From contig JAAZMF010000166.1 of assembly GCA_012798955.1 (NCBI GenBank), positions 1 to 48,564 of the forward strand: 48,564 nt of DNA, written 5' to 3'. This document shows positions 8,195 to 16,618 of the stretch, in pieces. The translations under genes and the position numbers were made by a program. This DNA comes from Bacillota bacterium. Lineage in GTDB: Bacteria; Bacillota; Limnochordia; DTU087. Below the pieces are notes generated by a model. The model ran no database searches. It was not told the DNA's origin and saw nothing but the letters and a program-made list of their open reading frames with translations. The first letter of the stretch is position 1. Every line of letters starts with the position of its first letter.

Positions 8195-8991
8195 CTAATA
8201 TGATCACCCACGAGACTGAAGTACTAGCCAACGAAGAGGTGAAGCCCGGTTTCTATCATCTTTACCTAAGCGCGCCGGTGTTAGCAGAAGTGGCCACTCC
8301 CGGTCAGTTTGCTCTGTTACGATGTGCAAGTGACAATGTGGCAGATCCTTTGTTGCGGCGTCCTTTGAGCTTCAGCAACGCCTTTCCCGAGAGGGGCGAG
8401 ATAACCTTTCTGTACCAAGTGAGAGGAAAGGGTACCAAGGAACTCTCTAGATTAAGGGCGGGCCATCTTGTAGATGTGATGGGCCCATTGGGTACAGGAT
8501 TTAGACTCCCCGACCATCGGCAACCAATCGCCATAATCGGTTGCGGGGTAGGGGTAGCACCTTTGATCTATCTAGCCCACTACGGCGCCCAGAAAGGCCA
8601 TGAGGTATATACGTTTCTAGGTGCCCGTAGTAGAGATAGTCTACTATATGATCCCATCCTGGTAGCTAACTCTACTGACATAGTTGTTGCTACAGAGGAT
8701 GGTAGCGATGGCATCAAGGGGAATATTACAGCACTGCTCAAAAAGTATCCCCATGATCTAAAAATGTGTGGCTCCGCCTATATTTGTGGCCCCGAGGCTG
8801 CCATGGAAGCGGCGGCATCAATCTGTAATAGTTTTGGCGTTCCTTGCCAAGTATCCCTGGAGAGCATTATGGCCTGTGGAGTGGGGGCCTGCCTAGGCTG
8901 CACTTGTACTACCACCCGCCATGTCAACTATACCCGGGTATGTACTGAAGGTCCTGTGTTTGATGCCCAGGAGGTGTTTTTCCATGGATAG
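8191..8991 (+). CDS. pyrK: dihydroorotate dehydrogenase electron transfer subunit
   Basis: PyrK carries FAD and a [2Fe-2S] cluster and passes electrons from PyrD to NAD+. The 266-residue protein has the FAD-binding motif RPLSFSNAF near residue 55 and a NAD-binding GCGVGVAPLIYLAH near residue 117. A C-terminal cluster motif CGVGACLGCTC is followed by a fourth Cys about 15 residues later, which together supply the four [2Fe-2S] ligands. It overlaps carB by ATGA and overlaps pyrD by eight bases, so carB-pyrK-pyrD are tightly coupled. Presence of PyrK shows that the partner PyrD is the NAD-dependent class 1B enzyme, suited to an anaerobe. Confidence 0.94.
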   Translation: MTNMITHETEVLANEEVKPGFYHLYLSAPVLAEVATPGQFALLRCASDNVADPLLRRPLSFSNAFPERGEITFLYQVRGKGTKELSRLRAGHLVDVMGPLGTGFRLPDHRQPIAIIGCGVGVAPLIYLAHYGAQKGHEVYTFLGARSRDSLLYDPILVANSTDIVVATEDGSDGIKGNITALLKKYPHDLKMCGSAYICGPEAAMEAAASICNSFGVPCQVSLESIMACGVGACLGCTCTTTRHVNYTRVCTEGPVFDAQEVFFHG

Positions 8992-9937
8992 TCCTAAGCT
9001 TAAAGTGAATATCGCTGGTCTGGAACTGGCCAACCCTATTATGACAGCATCGGGGACCTTTGGCTACGGCTTAGAGTATCTGCCACTTATGGATCCCAAG
9101 GACTTAGGTGCACTAGTTGTCACTGGTACTACTCTAGAGCCTTGGCCAGGGAATGCTCCACCGCGAATTTGCGAAACTCCCGCCGGTATGCTTAATGCCA
9201 TTGGACTAGAAAATTGTGGTGTAGAGGCGTTCATCCAGGAGGTATTGCCACAGATTGCACCATATGATCTGCCCATAATTGTGAATGTGGCCGGCAAGAG
9301 TGTAAATGAATATGTCGAAGTGGTGAGATACCTAGAGGGCACCCCAGGTATTGTCGGGTATGAGCTCAATATCTCTTGCCCTAATGTCAAGCAAGGTGGT
9401 ATGGCCTTTGGAACAGATTGTCATACCGCTGCTACAGTTACTAGGCTAGTCAAGCAAGTGGCCACCAGGCCAGTTATTGTCAAGCTCTCCCCTAATGTGA
9501 CAGACATTACTGCCATAGCTAGAGCAGTGGAAGATGCCGGGGCAGATGCCATATCCTTAGTTAATACCTTTTTGGGTATGGCAATAGATATCCACAAACG
9601 TTGCCCTGTCTTAGGCAATCGCATCGGCGGTCTATCTGGTCCCGCTATAAGGCCAATAGCCGTACGTATGGTCTGGCAAGTTGCCCAAGCAGTCAAAATA
9701 CCGATTATCGGTATGGGAGGTATTGACTCCTGGCAAAGCGCCTTGGAGTTCATCTTAGCCGGGGCTGATGCCATAGCTGTCGGCACAGCATTTTTTGTAA
9801 AGCCCAGTATCGCGAAAGAGATCAATCAAGGATTGCTAGATTACATGGAGAAAAACGAGATCAATCATCTATGTAAACTAGTGGGGGCAGCTTTACCCAA
9901 CAGACGTGATGGTAGGACGGATGAAAATCACCAGTAG
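8984..9937 (+). CDS. pyrD: dihydroorotate dehydrogenase, catalytic subunit (class 1B)
   Basis: PyrD oxidises dihydroorotate to orotate using FMN in a TIM barrel. The 317-residue protein contains the catalytic-cysteine motif NISCPNVKQGG near residue 129 and the FMN-phosphate motif GMGGIDSWQSALEFILAGADAIAVGTA near the C-terminus. Cys as catalytic base is the class 1 signature, and the adjacent pyrK makes it class 1B. ATG 8984 follows GGAGGTG inside the end of pyrK; an upstream in-frame start (8921) would add residues that are really the pyrK coding region in another frame. The stop at 9937 is followed by 55 bases before the preferred pyrF start. Confidence 0.95.
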   Translation: MDSPKLKVNIAGLELANPIMTASGTFGYGLEYLPLMDPKDLGALVVTGTTLEPWPGNAPPRICETPAGMLNAIGLENCGVEAFIQEVLPQIAPYDLPIIVNVAGKSVNEYVEVVRYLEGTPGIVGYELNISCPNVKQGGMAFGTDCHTAATVTRLVKQVATRPVIVKLSPNVTDITAIARAVEDAGADAISLVNTFLGMAIDIHKRCPVLGNRIGGLSGPAIRPIAVRMVWQVAQAVKIPIIGMGGIDSWQSALEFILAGADAIAVGTAFFVKPSIAKEINQGLLDYMEKNEINHLCKLVGAALPNRRDGRTDENHQ

Positions 9938-9992
9938 GAAGCTAGAGAGGGTGACGATAGAAGTGACTCGTAACAGCGGGGAGGGATTCTTT

Positions 9993-10712
9993 GTGGGTAG
10001 ACAAGCAGGCGATTATAACCCCATCATAGTGGCTTTAGATGTGCCAAGCTGGCAACAGGCCCAGGACTTGGTTGTGGAACTAAGTCCCGTGGTGGACTTT
10101 TTCAAAATCGGTATGGAGCTCTTTACTGCCGTGGGACCCAAAGCTATTCGGGCTATTAAGGCAGAAGGGTGCAAAGTTTTTCTAGATTTGAAGTACCATG
10201 ATATCCCCAATACTGTCAAGGGGGCCGTAGGTGCTGCCACTGCCTTAGGCGTGGATATGATGACTATTCATGCTAGTGGGGGCAGGACCATGCTACAAGC
10301 AGCGGTAGCTGGGGCAAATGAGAGTACCAAAGCTCCGATACTATTAGGTGTTACGGTGCTAACTAGTATCGATACCCACGTCTTACAATCTGAACTCCAG
10401 GTGCAGGCAGAAGTAACTGACCAGGTAGTCCATTTGGGGAAATTATCCATTGGTAGTGGACTGCAAGGTGTTGTTGCCTCGCCCCTAGAGATCACCAATT
10501 TGCGAATGGCGCTGGGGGATGAAGCCGTTATCGTTACCCCTGGTATTAGGCCGCCCTGGGATGAGCGGGGTGATCAGAGGCGGGTGGCAACTCCCCAAGA
10601 GGCAATAGTCCAGGGTGCTGATTATCTAGTAATCGGTAGGCCCATCACTGCCGCAAAGGATCCTAGGGCCGCGGCTGCAAGAATTGCAGCTGAGCTGAAG
10701 ACTGGTGATTAG
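9993..10712 (+). CDS. pyrF: orotidine 5'-phosphate decarboxylase
   Basis: PyrF decarboxylates OMP to UMP, the last de novo pyrimidine step. The catalytic motif FLDLKYHDIPNTV near residue 60 holds the Lys-Asp network, and a C-terminal VIGRPIT phosphate-gripper loop is present. I choose GTG 9993, preceded by GGGGAGGGA, because it gives 239 residues and starts just before the first strand (NPIIVALDVPS). An open frame continues upstream to ATG 9906 or 9921, which overlap the end of pyrD and would add about 25-29 basic, non-family residues. A longer form cannot be excluded. pyrE begins 12 bases after the stop. Confidence 0.93.
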   Translation: MGRQAGDYNPIIVALDVPSWQQAQDLVVELSPVVDFFKIGMELFTAVGPKAIRAIKAEGCKVFLDLKYHDIPNTVKGAVGAATALGVDMMTIHASGGRTMLQAAVAGANESTKAPILLGVTVLTSIDTHVLQSELQVQAEVTDQVVHLGKLSIGSGLQGVVASPLEITNLRMALGDEAVIVTPGIRPPWDERGDQRRVATPQEAIVQGADYLVIGRPITAAKDPRAAAARIAAELKTGD

Positions 10713-10724
10713 GAGGAGACACAA

Positions 10725-11315
10725 ATGGTGAAGCAAGGAATATTGACGGATCAGGAGATATTGGAGATTTTGGAGGAGACCGGCGCTTACCTACAGGGGC
10801 ATTTCCTTCTGACATCGGGAAGGCATAGCGACCGGTATTTTGAGAAGTTTCGTGTGCTTGAGCATCCCCAGCACACAGAGCGCTTGTGCCGTGAATTGGC
10901 TAGGCGGTTTAGTGATGTTCCCATAGATGTAGTGATTGGTCCTGCTATCGGTGGTATCATCATCGCCTACGAGGTAGCGAGGCATCTCGGGGCTCGGGCG
11001 ATTTTTGCAGAACGAGAGGCGGGCCAGATGCGTCTTCGGCGAGGTTTTGCCATTCACCCTAAAGAGCGGGTCCTAGTAGTGGAAGATGTGATCACCACAG
11101 GTGGATCGGTGCAAGAGGTCATTAGGCTGGTGGAAGACACCGAGGGCCATATCGAGGGTGTTGGTCTACTTATGGATAGAAGTGGGGGAGCTATTGATTT
11201 AGGCTACCGTACAGCAGCCCTGGTGACCGCGGGGATATTGAGTTACGAGCCTGAGGATTGCCCTTTCTGTAAACAAAATCTTCCCCTGGCACAAAGAGGT
11301 TCTCGCAATCTTTGA
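10725..11315 (+). CDS. pyrE: orotate phosphoribosyltransferase
   Basis: PyrE joins orotate to PRPP to make OMP. The 196-residue protein has the phosphoribosyltransferase PRPP-binding motif VLVVEDVITTGGS near residue 113 and the flexible-loop FAEREAGQMRLRRGF region near residue 90. The C-terminal CPFCKQNLPL segment is shared with the clostridial and Thermus-type branch of PyrE. The start follows TAGGAGGAGACACAA, eight bases from the AGGAGG core. This is the last gene of the operon. No strong terminator follows in the 90 bases before the next gene, only an inverted repeat CTGTAT/ATACAG at 11317-11339 without a T-tract. Confidence 0.94.
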   Translation: MVKQGILTDQEILEILEETGAYLQGHFLLTSGRHSDRYFEKFRVLEHPQHTERLCRELARRFSDVPIDVVIGPAIGGIIIAYEVARHLGARAIFAEREAGQMRLRRGFAIHPKERVLVVEDVITTGGSVQEVIRLVEDTEGHIEGVGLLMDRSGGAIDLGYRTAALVTAGILSYEPEDCPFCKQNLPLAQRGSRNL

Positions 11316-11406
11316 TCTGTATAGATATAGTACATACAGGTAAGTGGTAGGCCGAGGGTGCATATAGGAAGGGAGAGAGGCCCCACCAATCTGGGAGCCG
11401 CATGGT

Positions 11407-12003
11407 ATGTGGAAGAAGTTCATTTTGGCTTTTGTCTTACTGTTTGTCCTGGGTATTATATTCGGTGCTGCCCATGAATGGCGCAAGGGGGAGTTATTGA
11501 AGTCGCCCGAGCAAGTGCCCCCACAGGATACGGAAACACCGCCCCCTGAGCCACCTAGTGAAGATGACCTACCAAGAGCAGATGAGACCAAGACCATTAC
11601 CATCTATTTTGGCGATGGGGAGGCCATGTATCTAATACCAGAACAGCGGATAGTAGATTGCAGTGAAGAGAGCTGGGCAGAGACGGTGGTAGGTGAGCTA
11701 ATCCGAGGCCCACAGCAGGCCGACCGCGTCAAGACGGTGCCACCTAATGCTGAGCTAAGGAATCTATGGGTTGACGACAATGGAATAGCGTATGTAGACT
11801 TCTCCCGGGAGTTCCAAACAGACCATTGGGGTGGCTCAGCCGGTGATACTTTCACGCTATTCTCTGTAGTTAACTCCTTAACTGAGCTGGAAGGTATAGA
11901 AGCTGTCCAGTTCCTAATTGAGGGAGAGACTCAAGAAGCTATACTAGGACACACTGACACTACTAGGCCCATGGGTCGCAGGGAGGACCTAATTAGACGC
12001 TGA
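11407..12003 (+). CDS. GerMN-domain membrane-anchored protein
   Basis: The 198-residue protein has an N-terminal membrane anchor (about residues 4-22, FILAFVLLFVLGIIFGA). A Pro/Glu-rich linker follows to about residue 60, then a GerMN domain as found in the germination protein GerM and in several lipoproteins. Recognisable GerMN signatures are the opening ITIYFGDGEAMYLIPEQR, the NLWVDDNGIAYVDFS strand and the C-terminal SVVNSLTELEGIEAVQFLIEG. GerM of Bacillus subtilis acts in engulfment and cortex, but many GerMN proteins are vegetative and their ligand is unknown. A role at the cell or spore envelope is inferred only. It follows pyrE by 91 bases and may be read from the pyr promoter. Confidence 0.8.
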   Translation: MWKKFILAFVLLFVLGIIFGAAHEWRKGELLKSPEQVPPQDTETPPPEPPSEDDLPRADETKTITIYFGDGEAMYLIPEQRIVDCSEESWAETVVGELIRGPQQADRVKTVPPNAELRNLWVDDNGIAYVDFSREFQTDHWGGSAGDTFTLFSVVNSLTELEGIEAVQFLIEGETQEAILGHTDTTRPMGRREDLIRR

Positions 12004-12207
12004 CTGAGCACCTAGCAGAAGCATCTAACTGTGAGCTACTGTCGGGAAAAGTAAAAATGGACAATGCTTCCTTTGTCGATTCTACTGAGTAAGTGGAAAA
12101 TGCAAGGGAAGATTGTCCTACGGCCACTAGCGCAGATGCCGTATACCGTTGCTAAGGAGAACACATCGTCTTCGATCTGTTCCAATAAGAGTTCGATCAT
12201 AATCCTA

Positions 12208-12236
12208 TTGACAGATTGACTATGTCATTATAAAAT
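12208..12236 (+). promoter_or_regulatory. sigma-A promoter for the T-box leader and aroF
   Basis: A consensus -35 TTGACA (12208-12213) and -10 TAAAAT (12231-12236) are 17 bases apart; an overlapping TATAAA at 12229 would give 15. Transcription starts near 12243, just before the T-box stem I. I see no gene or recognisable element in the 200 bases between the GerMN stop at 12003 and this promoter. Confidence 0.7.
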
Positions 12237-12244
12237 AGCAGCTA

Positions 12245-12562
12245 ATAGACTAGATGACTCTTACTAAGGCTATGAAGGGGAAAAGTAGCCCCGCCAGCAC
12301 GTTACAGAGAGCCGGGTTAGGTGCAAGCCGGCACGGAAAGCGAAGGCAAAGTTCTCCCTGGAGCCGTGTTGCTGAACATTGAAGTAGGCAATACCGGAGA
12401 CTTCCACCGTTACAAGGAAGCAGGCCTCGACTGTCTTCGATTTCCTTTGGAGGGAATAGTGAGATAAAGGTGTCTGAACAAGTGGTGTGATTCTCAAAGG
12501 ATCACACAAAAAGGGTGGTACCGCGAGTAACCCCTCGTCCCTTAATTGTGGATGAGGGGTTT
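12245..12562 (+). ncRNA. T-box riboswitch upstream of aroF
   Basis: All main T-box landmarks are present in order. There is an AAAAGTAG specifier-loop 5' strand near 12281 and the stem I distal motif GAGAGCCGGG followed by GGTGCAAGCCGGC near 12307-12332. The specifier 3' strand TGAAC...AAGTAGG lies near 12372-12388, and CCACCGTTA of stem III near 12414. The antiterminator T-box sequence is AGGGTGGTACCGCG (12512-12525). A competing terminator pairs AACCCCTC (12529-12536) with GAGGGGTT (12554-12561). Uncharged tRNA would stabilise the antiterminator and switch aroF on. The codon register between GAA and AAGTAGG reads CATTG, so candidates are CAT, ATT or TTG, none aromatic. This is discussed as a finding. 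Confidence 0.93.
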
Positions 12563-12588
12563 GTTGATCTATGAGGGAGGTCAGATTG

Positions 12589-13635
12589 ATGATTATCGTT
12601 ATGGATAAGGGCGCGACTAAAGGGCAGCTGGAAGAGATATTGACCCGTATTGAGGGGTATGGCTTGGAGCCCCATGTGATCGTGGGGGTAGCTAGGACAG
12701 TGATCGGTATAGTAGGAGATAAGAATGGACTAGAGCCTGATGCCTTTGCTGGACTCCCCGGGGTGGATAAGGCAGTCCCCATCATGGCCCCCTACAAACT
12801 TGCCAGTCGTGATGCAAAGCACGAAGATACCGTAGTTCAGGTGGGCAATGTGGCCATTGGCGGAGAAGAGCTGGTGTTTATAGCTGGTCCTTGCGCCATT
12901 GAAAGTCAGGATCAGATTTTAGAAACAGCCCATGCCATAAAAGCTGCTGGTGCCACAATGCTTAGGGGAGGAGCCTTTAAGCCCCGCACATCTCCCTATA
13001 GCTTCCAGGGACTAGGAGAGCTAGGCCTTAGACTACTGGCGGAAGCTGGTAGGGCCACCGATTTACCAGTTATTTCCGAAGTAATTGAGCCCGGTGATGT
13101 AGAGCTTGTTGCCCAATACGTGGATGTGTTGCAGATTGGTGCCCGCAACATGCAGAACTTTTCGCTCCTGCGGAAAGTTGGGCAAATGCAGGTACCAGTG
13201 TTACTCAAGCGAGGCTTGGCGGCCACCATTGAGGAGTGGTTAATGGCCGCAGAGTATATCATGTCTGAGGGCAATTACCAGGTTATTCTTTGCGAGAGGG
13301 GTATACGGACCTATGAGACCGCTACCCGCAATACTCTAGATGTAGCGGCCATTGCTCTAGCAAGAAGACTTAGTCATTTGCCAGTAATAGCAGATCCTAG
13401 CCATGCCACCGGTCAAGTCGATTTGGTGGCGCCGGCTGGTTGCGCCGCCATAGCCGCGGGTGCCCAAGGCCTAATGGTGGAGGTTCATCCTGATCCAAAT
13501 AGTGCCCTTTCCGATGGCCCCCAATCCTTGACACCACTTGAGTTTACAAAGATGGTACATCAGGTGCATCGAGTAGCCAACGCGGTAAAGCAAAACATAT
13601 CGGAGTATGGGCATCATGAAAGACAGGTTGTTTGA
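12589..13635 (+). CDS. aroF: 3-deoxy-7-phosphoheptulonate (DAHP) synthase with N-terminal regulatory domain
   Basis: DAHP synthase condenses phosphoenolpyruvate and erythrose 4-phosphate, the entry step to the aromatic amino acids. The 348-residue protein has a ferredoxin-like (ACT-like) regulatory domain over about residues 1-70 (MIIVMDKGATKGQLEEI...). The class I-beta barrel follows, with FIAGPCAIES near residue 95, LRGGAFKPRTSPYSFQGLG and the CERGIRTY and DPSHATG metal-site motifs. This is the Thermotoga-like type in which the N-terminal domain mediates Tyr/Phe feedback. ATG 12589 follows GGGAGGT at seven bases; the upstream in-frame ATG 12571 overlaps this ribosome site. Expression is under the T-box just upstream. 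Confidence 0.95.
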   Translation: MIIVMDKGATKGQLEEILTRIEGYGLEPHVIVGVARTVIGIVGDKNGLEPDAFAGLPGVDKAVPIMAPYKLASRDAKHEDTVVQVGNVAIGGEELVFIAGPCAIESQDQILETAHAIKAAGATMLRGGAFKPRTSPYSFQGLGELGLRLLAEAGRATDLPVISEVIEPGDVELVAQYVDVLQIGARNMQNFSLLRKVGQMQVPVLLKRGLAATIEEWLMAAEYIMSEGNYQVILCERGIRTYETATRNTLDVAAIALARRLSHLPVIADPSHATGQVDLVAPAGCAAIAAGAQGLMVEVHPDPNSALSDGPQSLTPLEFTKMVHQVHRVANAVKQNISEYGHHERQVV

Positions 13636-13712
13636 CAAAGGGAAAAACTCCCGCAGGAGGGAATATGAGGTTACTGCGGTATATTGTGAGAAAGGGAGGA
13701 GCTGTAATCACA

Positions 13713-14897
13713 ATGGATAGAGCCTATGGACTTTTGCAGGATAGTCTCCCTGCGGGAGTGGATTTGGCCCTAGCTCAAAGCAAACTGATGAGCCAGAGGA
13801 TTGAGACACCATCTTGGGGATATGGTGATAGCGGTACACGCTTCCAGGTGTTTAAGCAACCAGGGGCGGCCCGGGATGTCTTTGAGAAGCTCGAAGATGC
13901 GGCTGAAGTGCATCGGATGACCGGCATCACCCCTAGTGTGGCTTTGCATATCCCTTGGGATAAGGTGGAAGATTATCAGGATGTTATGGATTACGCCCAT
14001 GGGCTGGGGTTAACGATTGGGGCCATCAACCCTAATCTATTTCAGGAACCCGAGTACAAGTTAGGTAGTGTGTGCCATCCAGACCCTAGCGTTAGGAAAA
14101 TGGCCATCGATCATCTGCTTGAATGTGTGGAGATCATGCATTCCACAGGATCCAAGATACTGAGTCTATGGCTCGCCGATGGCACCAACTACCCTGGGCA
14201 AGATGATTTTCGTAGCCGAAAACGCAGGCTTGAGGAAGCCATGGAGATGGTATATGCTGCTTTGGCAAGCGATGAGCGACTATTGATCGAATACAAGTTT
14301 TTTGAACCGGCATTTTACCATACAGATATTGCTGATTGGGGGATGGCCACACTCCTGGCCATGAAGCTTGGCCCTAAGGCGCAAACACTAGTGGATCTGG
14401 GCCACCACCCCCTTGGCACCAACATAGAGCATATCGTGGCATATCTCATCGATGAGGGCAAATTGGGAGGGTTTCATTTCAATTCCAAGAAATACGCCGA
14501 TGATGATCTGACCACAGGGGCCATTAATCCCTATGAATTGTTCTTGATATACAACGAGCTAGTGGCCGGTGAGGCTGATCCCGGGAGTAATCTGGATGTG
14601 GTTTACATGATTGATCAAAGTCATAATGTTAAGCCCAAGGTGGCCGCGATGATTCAGTCAGTTGAACAGATTCAAATGGCATATGCCAAGGCTCTTTTGG
14701 TGGACAGAAAGGGATTAGCCGATGCACAAGAGCAAGGTGATATCATTGGTGCTGAGACCATCTTAAGGGCAGCCTATGATCGGGATGTTACGCCACTTTT
14801 GGTACGAGTACGGAAGCAGCTAGGTGTTCCAGCTAATCCCCTAGAAGCCCATCGCCGGAGTGGTTATATGGCCAAAGTAGTGAAAGCCCGTAGCTAG
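13713..14897 (+). CDS. L-rhamnose isomerase family sugar isomerase
   Basis: The 394-residue protein is a xylose-isomerase-like TIM barrel that closely resembles the Pseudomonas stutzeri-type L-rhamnose isomerase family (TIGR02635-like). Recognisable landmarks are PSWGYGDSGTRF, SLHIPWDK (here ALHIPWDK), WLADGTNYPGQ, FEPAFY, LVDLGHHPLGTNIE, GGFHFNSKKYADDD and MIDQSHN. They contain the Glu, Asp, His and Asp that bind the two metal ions. Such enzymes also isomerise rare aldoses, so the physiological substrate is not fixed. No rhamnulose kinase or aldolase gene is in the window. ATG 13713 matches the family start and has GGGAGGAG upstream. ATG 13665, also with a ribosome site, would add 16 residues. 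It lies directly behind aroF, perhaps cotranscribed. Confidence 0.85.
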   Translation: MDRAYGLLQDSLPAGVDLALAQSKLMSQRIETPSWGYGDSGTRFQVFKQPGAARDVFEKLEDAAEVHRMTGITPSVALHIPWDKVEDYQDVMDYAHGLGLTIGAINPNLFQEPEYKLGSVCHPDPSVRKMAIDHLLECVEIMHSTGSKILSLWLADGTNYPGQDDFRSRKRRLEEAMEMVYAALASDERLLIEYKFFEPAFYHTDIADWGMATLLAMKLGPKAQTLVDLGHHPLGTNIEHIVAYLIDEGKLGGFHFNSKKYADDDLTTGAINPYELFLIYNELVAGEADPGSNLDVVYMIDQSHNVKPKVAAMIQSVEQIQMAYAKALLVDRKGLADAQEQGDIIGAETILRAAYDRDVTPLLVRVRKQLGVPANPLEAHRRSGYMAKVVKARS

Positions 14898-14935
14898 TAA
14901 GGGCTAATGTATGCCTATGCCACTAGTTGATGCCT

Positions 14936-15391
14936 TTAGTCGAGGTCTAAGGCGGCATATGTACTTGGTCCGACCACACCATCCGGCTGCAGGCCTTGAG
15001 CCTTTTGAAAGGCCACAACCGCGGCCCGGGTAGCTTCATCAAAATGACCGTGGGCCCTTTGAGTGAGGTAGCCTAGTTGATACAGCCTTTCTTGGACTAA
15101 TAGAACATCGGATCCTCGGGAACCTATTGCCAGAGTAGATGCTCCTGGCCGTTCTAGGCTAGGGGCGTCTCTTGTTTGGTTGTTGGGGTCGAGAGCCTCT
15201 TCAGTTCGCCCATCCCTGGTTCCCACAGGGGAAGAGGGAGCTTGTGGAGTGGGTTGTCGCCAGATAAATTCATGGGTCTTGGGAGTATCTAGCACATCGC
15301 CATAGCTTAAGAGGGCTATAGAAGCTCCTAAGAGGAAGCCTACCAATGCTAGAAATGGATGAGTCCGTCTGGAACGGGCCAATTTGCCCAT
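14936..15391 (-). CDS. membrane-anchored peptidoglycan-binding domain protein
   Basis: The 151-residue protein starts with a basic stretch and a hydrophobic anchor (about residues 12-30, PFLALVGFLLGASIALLSYG). A Pro/Ser/Arg-rich low-complexity linker follows to about residue 85. It ends in one PF01471-type peptidoglycan-binding repeat (GSDVLLVQERLYQLGYL...FDEATRAAVVAFQKAQGLQPDGVVGPSTYAAL). It has no catalytic domain, so it would dock to the wall from the membrane. GAGGTGAT precedes the ATG at good spacing. It is the only leftward gene in the first 39.9 kb and is convergent with the isomerase and divergent from the aminopeptidases. Confidence 0.82.
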   Translation of the reverse strand: MGKLARSRRTHPFLALVGFLLGASIALLSYGDVLDTPKTHEFIWRQPTPQAPSSPVGTRDGRTEEALDPNNQTRDAPSLERPGASTLAIGSRGSDVLLVQERLYQLGYLTQRAHGHFDEATRAAVVAFQKAQGLQPDGVVGPSTYAALDLD

Positions 15392-15437
15392 ACTTCATCA
15401 CCTCAAGCTAGAATTTTTCCGCGTAATAGCTTCGGAA

Positions 15438-15443
15438 TATAAT
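15438..15443 (+). promoter_or_regulatory. possible -10 element for the M42 operon
   Basis: TATAAT at 15438-15443 is a perfect -10 hexamer in the divergent intergenic region, but the -35 region 17 bases upstream (TTTTCC-like) is poor. It would give a leader of about 115 bases to the first aminopeptidase. Confidence 0.3.
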
Positions 15444-15562
15444 GACATGCAGTAAAACCTATTGCTATTCTATGGGAAATATGAGAGGAATAGGCGCCTA
15501 CAGTGTGCAATTAGTTATACGTTAGCCCTAGATAGCTAGTGGTCGCGTAAGGAGGAGTACGA

Positions 15563-16618
15563 ATGACAGGTAAAGACCTTTTATTTGCGCTTTCTAGCGC
15601 AAAAGGAGTGTCGGGGTATGAGTCGGATATTGTGCCTTTGCTAACCGAGACCTTCGAGCCCTTAGTAGACGAGGCGCAGGTGGATAAGCTAGGTAACTTG
15701 ATCATGCTCAGGAAAGGCAATGGACCCGAGCCCCGTCCGAAGATCATGTTGGCAGCTCACATGGATGAGATCGGCCTCATCATTACGGGCTATGAAGATG
15801 GAGGATTTCTCCGGTTTGCTAGCGTTGGTGGCATCGACCAGAGAGTGCTCTTAGCCCAAGAAGTAGTGGTCCACGGCCAAAAAGACCTCGTAGGCGTAAT
15901 TGGTGCTAAGCCACCCCATATTCAAGAGCCTGGGGAACAGGACAAGACAGTCAAGATGGAGGATCTTTTCATCGATGTTGGTTTAGGAGATGCGGAGCTT
16001 GCGAAATTAGTTTCGGTAGGAAATATGGTGACATTAGCCCAGCAGCCGGTGGGATTACTTAATGAGCGTTCTGCAGGTAAGGCCATGGATGACCGCGCCG
16101 GGGTTGTAGTTATGTACCTATGCCTGGAGAATCTTGCCAAGCTATCCCACATGGCGGACGTTTATGTTGTTGCCACCGTTCAAGAAGAAGTAGGGCTTAG
16201 GGGGGCTACTGTCAGTACTTATGGTATCGTACCCGATATTGGTATCGCCATTGATGTTGGCCACGGTGATATACCCGGGGTGCCGGAATCAGATACTTTA
16301 CCCTTAGGCAAGGGTTCTGGCATTGCCATAGGTCCCCAGGTACATCCCCAACTCTATGATCGTTTGACTAAGGTAGCCAAGGAATGGAATATTCCCTATG
16401 CTATCGAACCTAACACTACACCAAGAGGCACCGATGCCTTTGCCATTCAGATTACCCAAGGGGGTATCCCCACGGCCTTGGTCTCACTGCCTCTACGCTA
16501 TATGCATACACCGGTTGAGACTTTGGAGTGGCCGGATCTGACTGCTGCCGCAAGGCTTTTAGCCATGTTTATTTGCGCCGTAGATTCCGATTTTGTGGAG
16601 GGATTACAATGCTACTAG
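15563..16618 (+). CDS. M42 family metal-dependent aminopeptidase, copy 1
   Basis: Members of peptidase family M42 (TET/CelM/YsdC/FrvX) form large tetrahedral shells that trim free peptides in the cytosol. This 351-residue protein keeps the metal ligands and base: His66 and Asp68 in AAHMDEIG, Asp176-Asp177 in MDDRAG, the Glu208-Glu209 pair in QEEVGLRG, Asp231 in AIDVGH, and His315 in RYMHTP. It starts with a GGAGGAG site. It is the first of three tandem homologues; its stop overlaps the start of the second by ten bases. The exact peptide specificity cannot be inferred. Confidence 0.92.
   Translation: MTGKDLLFALSSAKGVSGYESDIVPLLTETFEPLVDEAQVDKLGNLIMLRKGNGPEPRPKIMLAAHMDEIGLIITGYEDGGFLRFASVGGIDQRVLLAQEVVVHGQKDLVGVIGAKPPHIQEPGEQDKTVKMEDLFIDVGLGDAELAKLVSVGNMVTLAQQPVGLLNERSAGKAMDDRAGVVVMYLCLENLAKLSHMADVYVVATVQEEVGLRGATVSTYGIVPDIGIAIDVGHGDIPGVPESDTLPLGKGSGIAIGPQVHPQLYDRLTKVAKEWNIPYAIEPNTTPRGTDAFAIQITQGGIPTALVSLPLRYMHTPVETLEWPDLTAAARLLAMFICAVDSDFVEGLQCY

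Noticed and set aside
12185-12205. A GTTCGAT sequence that recalls the T-loop of a tRNA
   Set aside because: No acceptor stem, anticodon arm or CCA-proximal pairing can be drawn around it. No tRNA or rRNA was found anywhere in the window.
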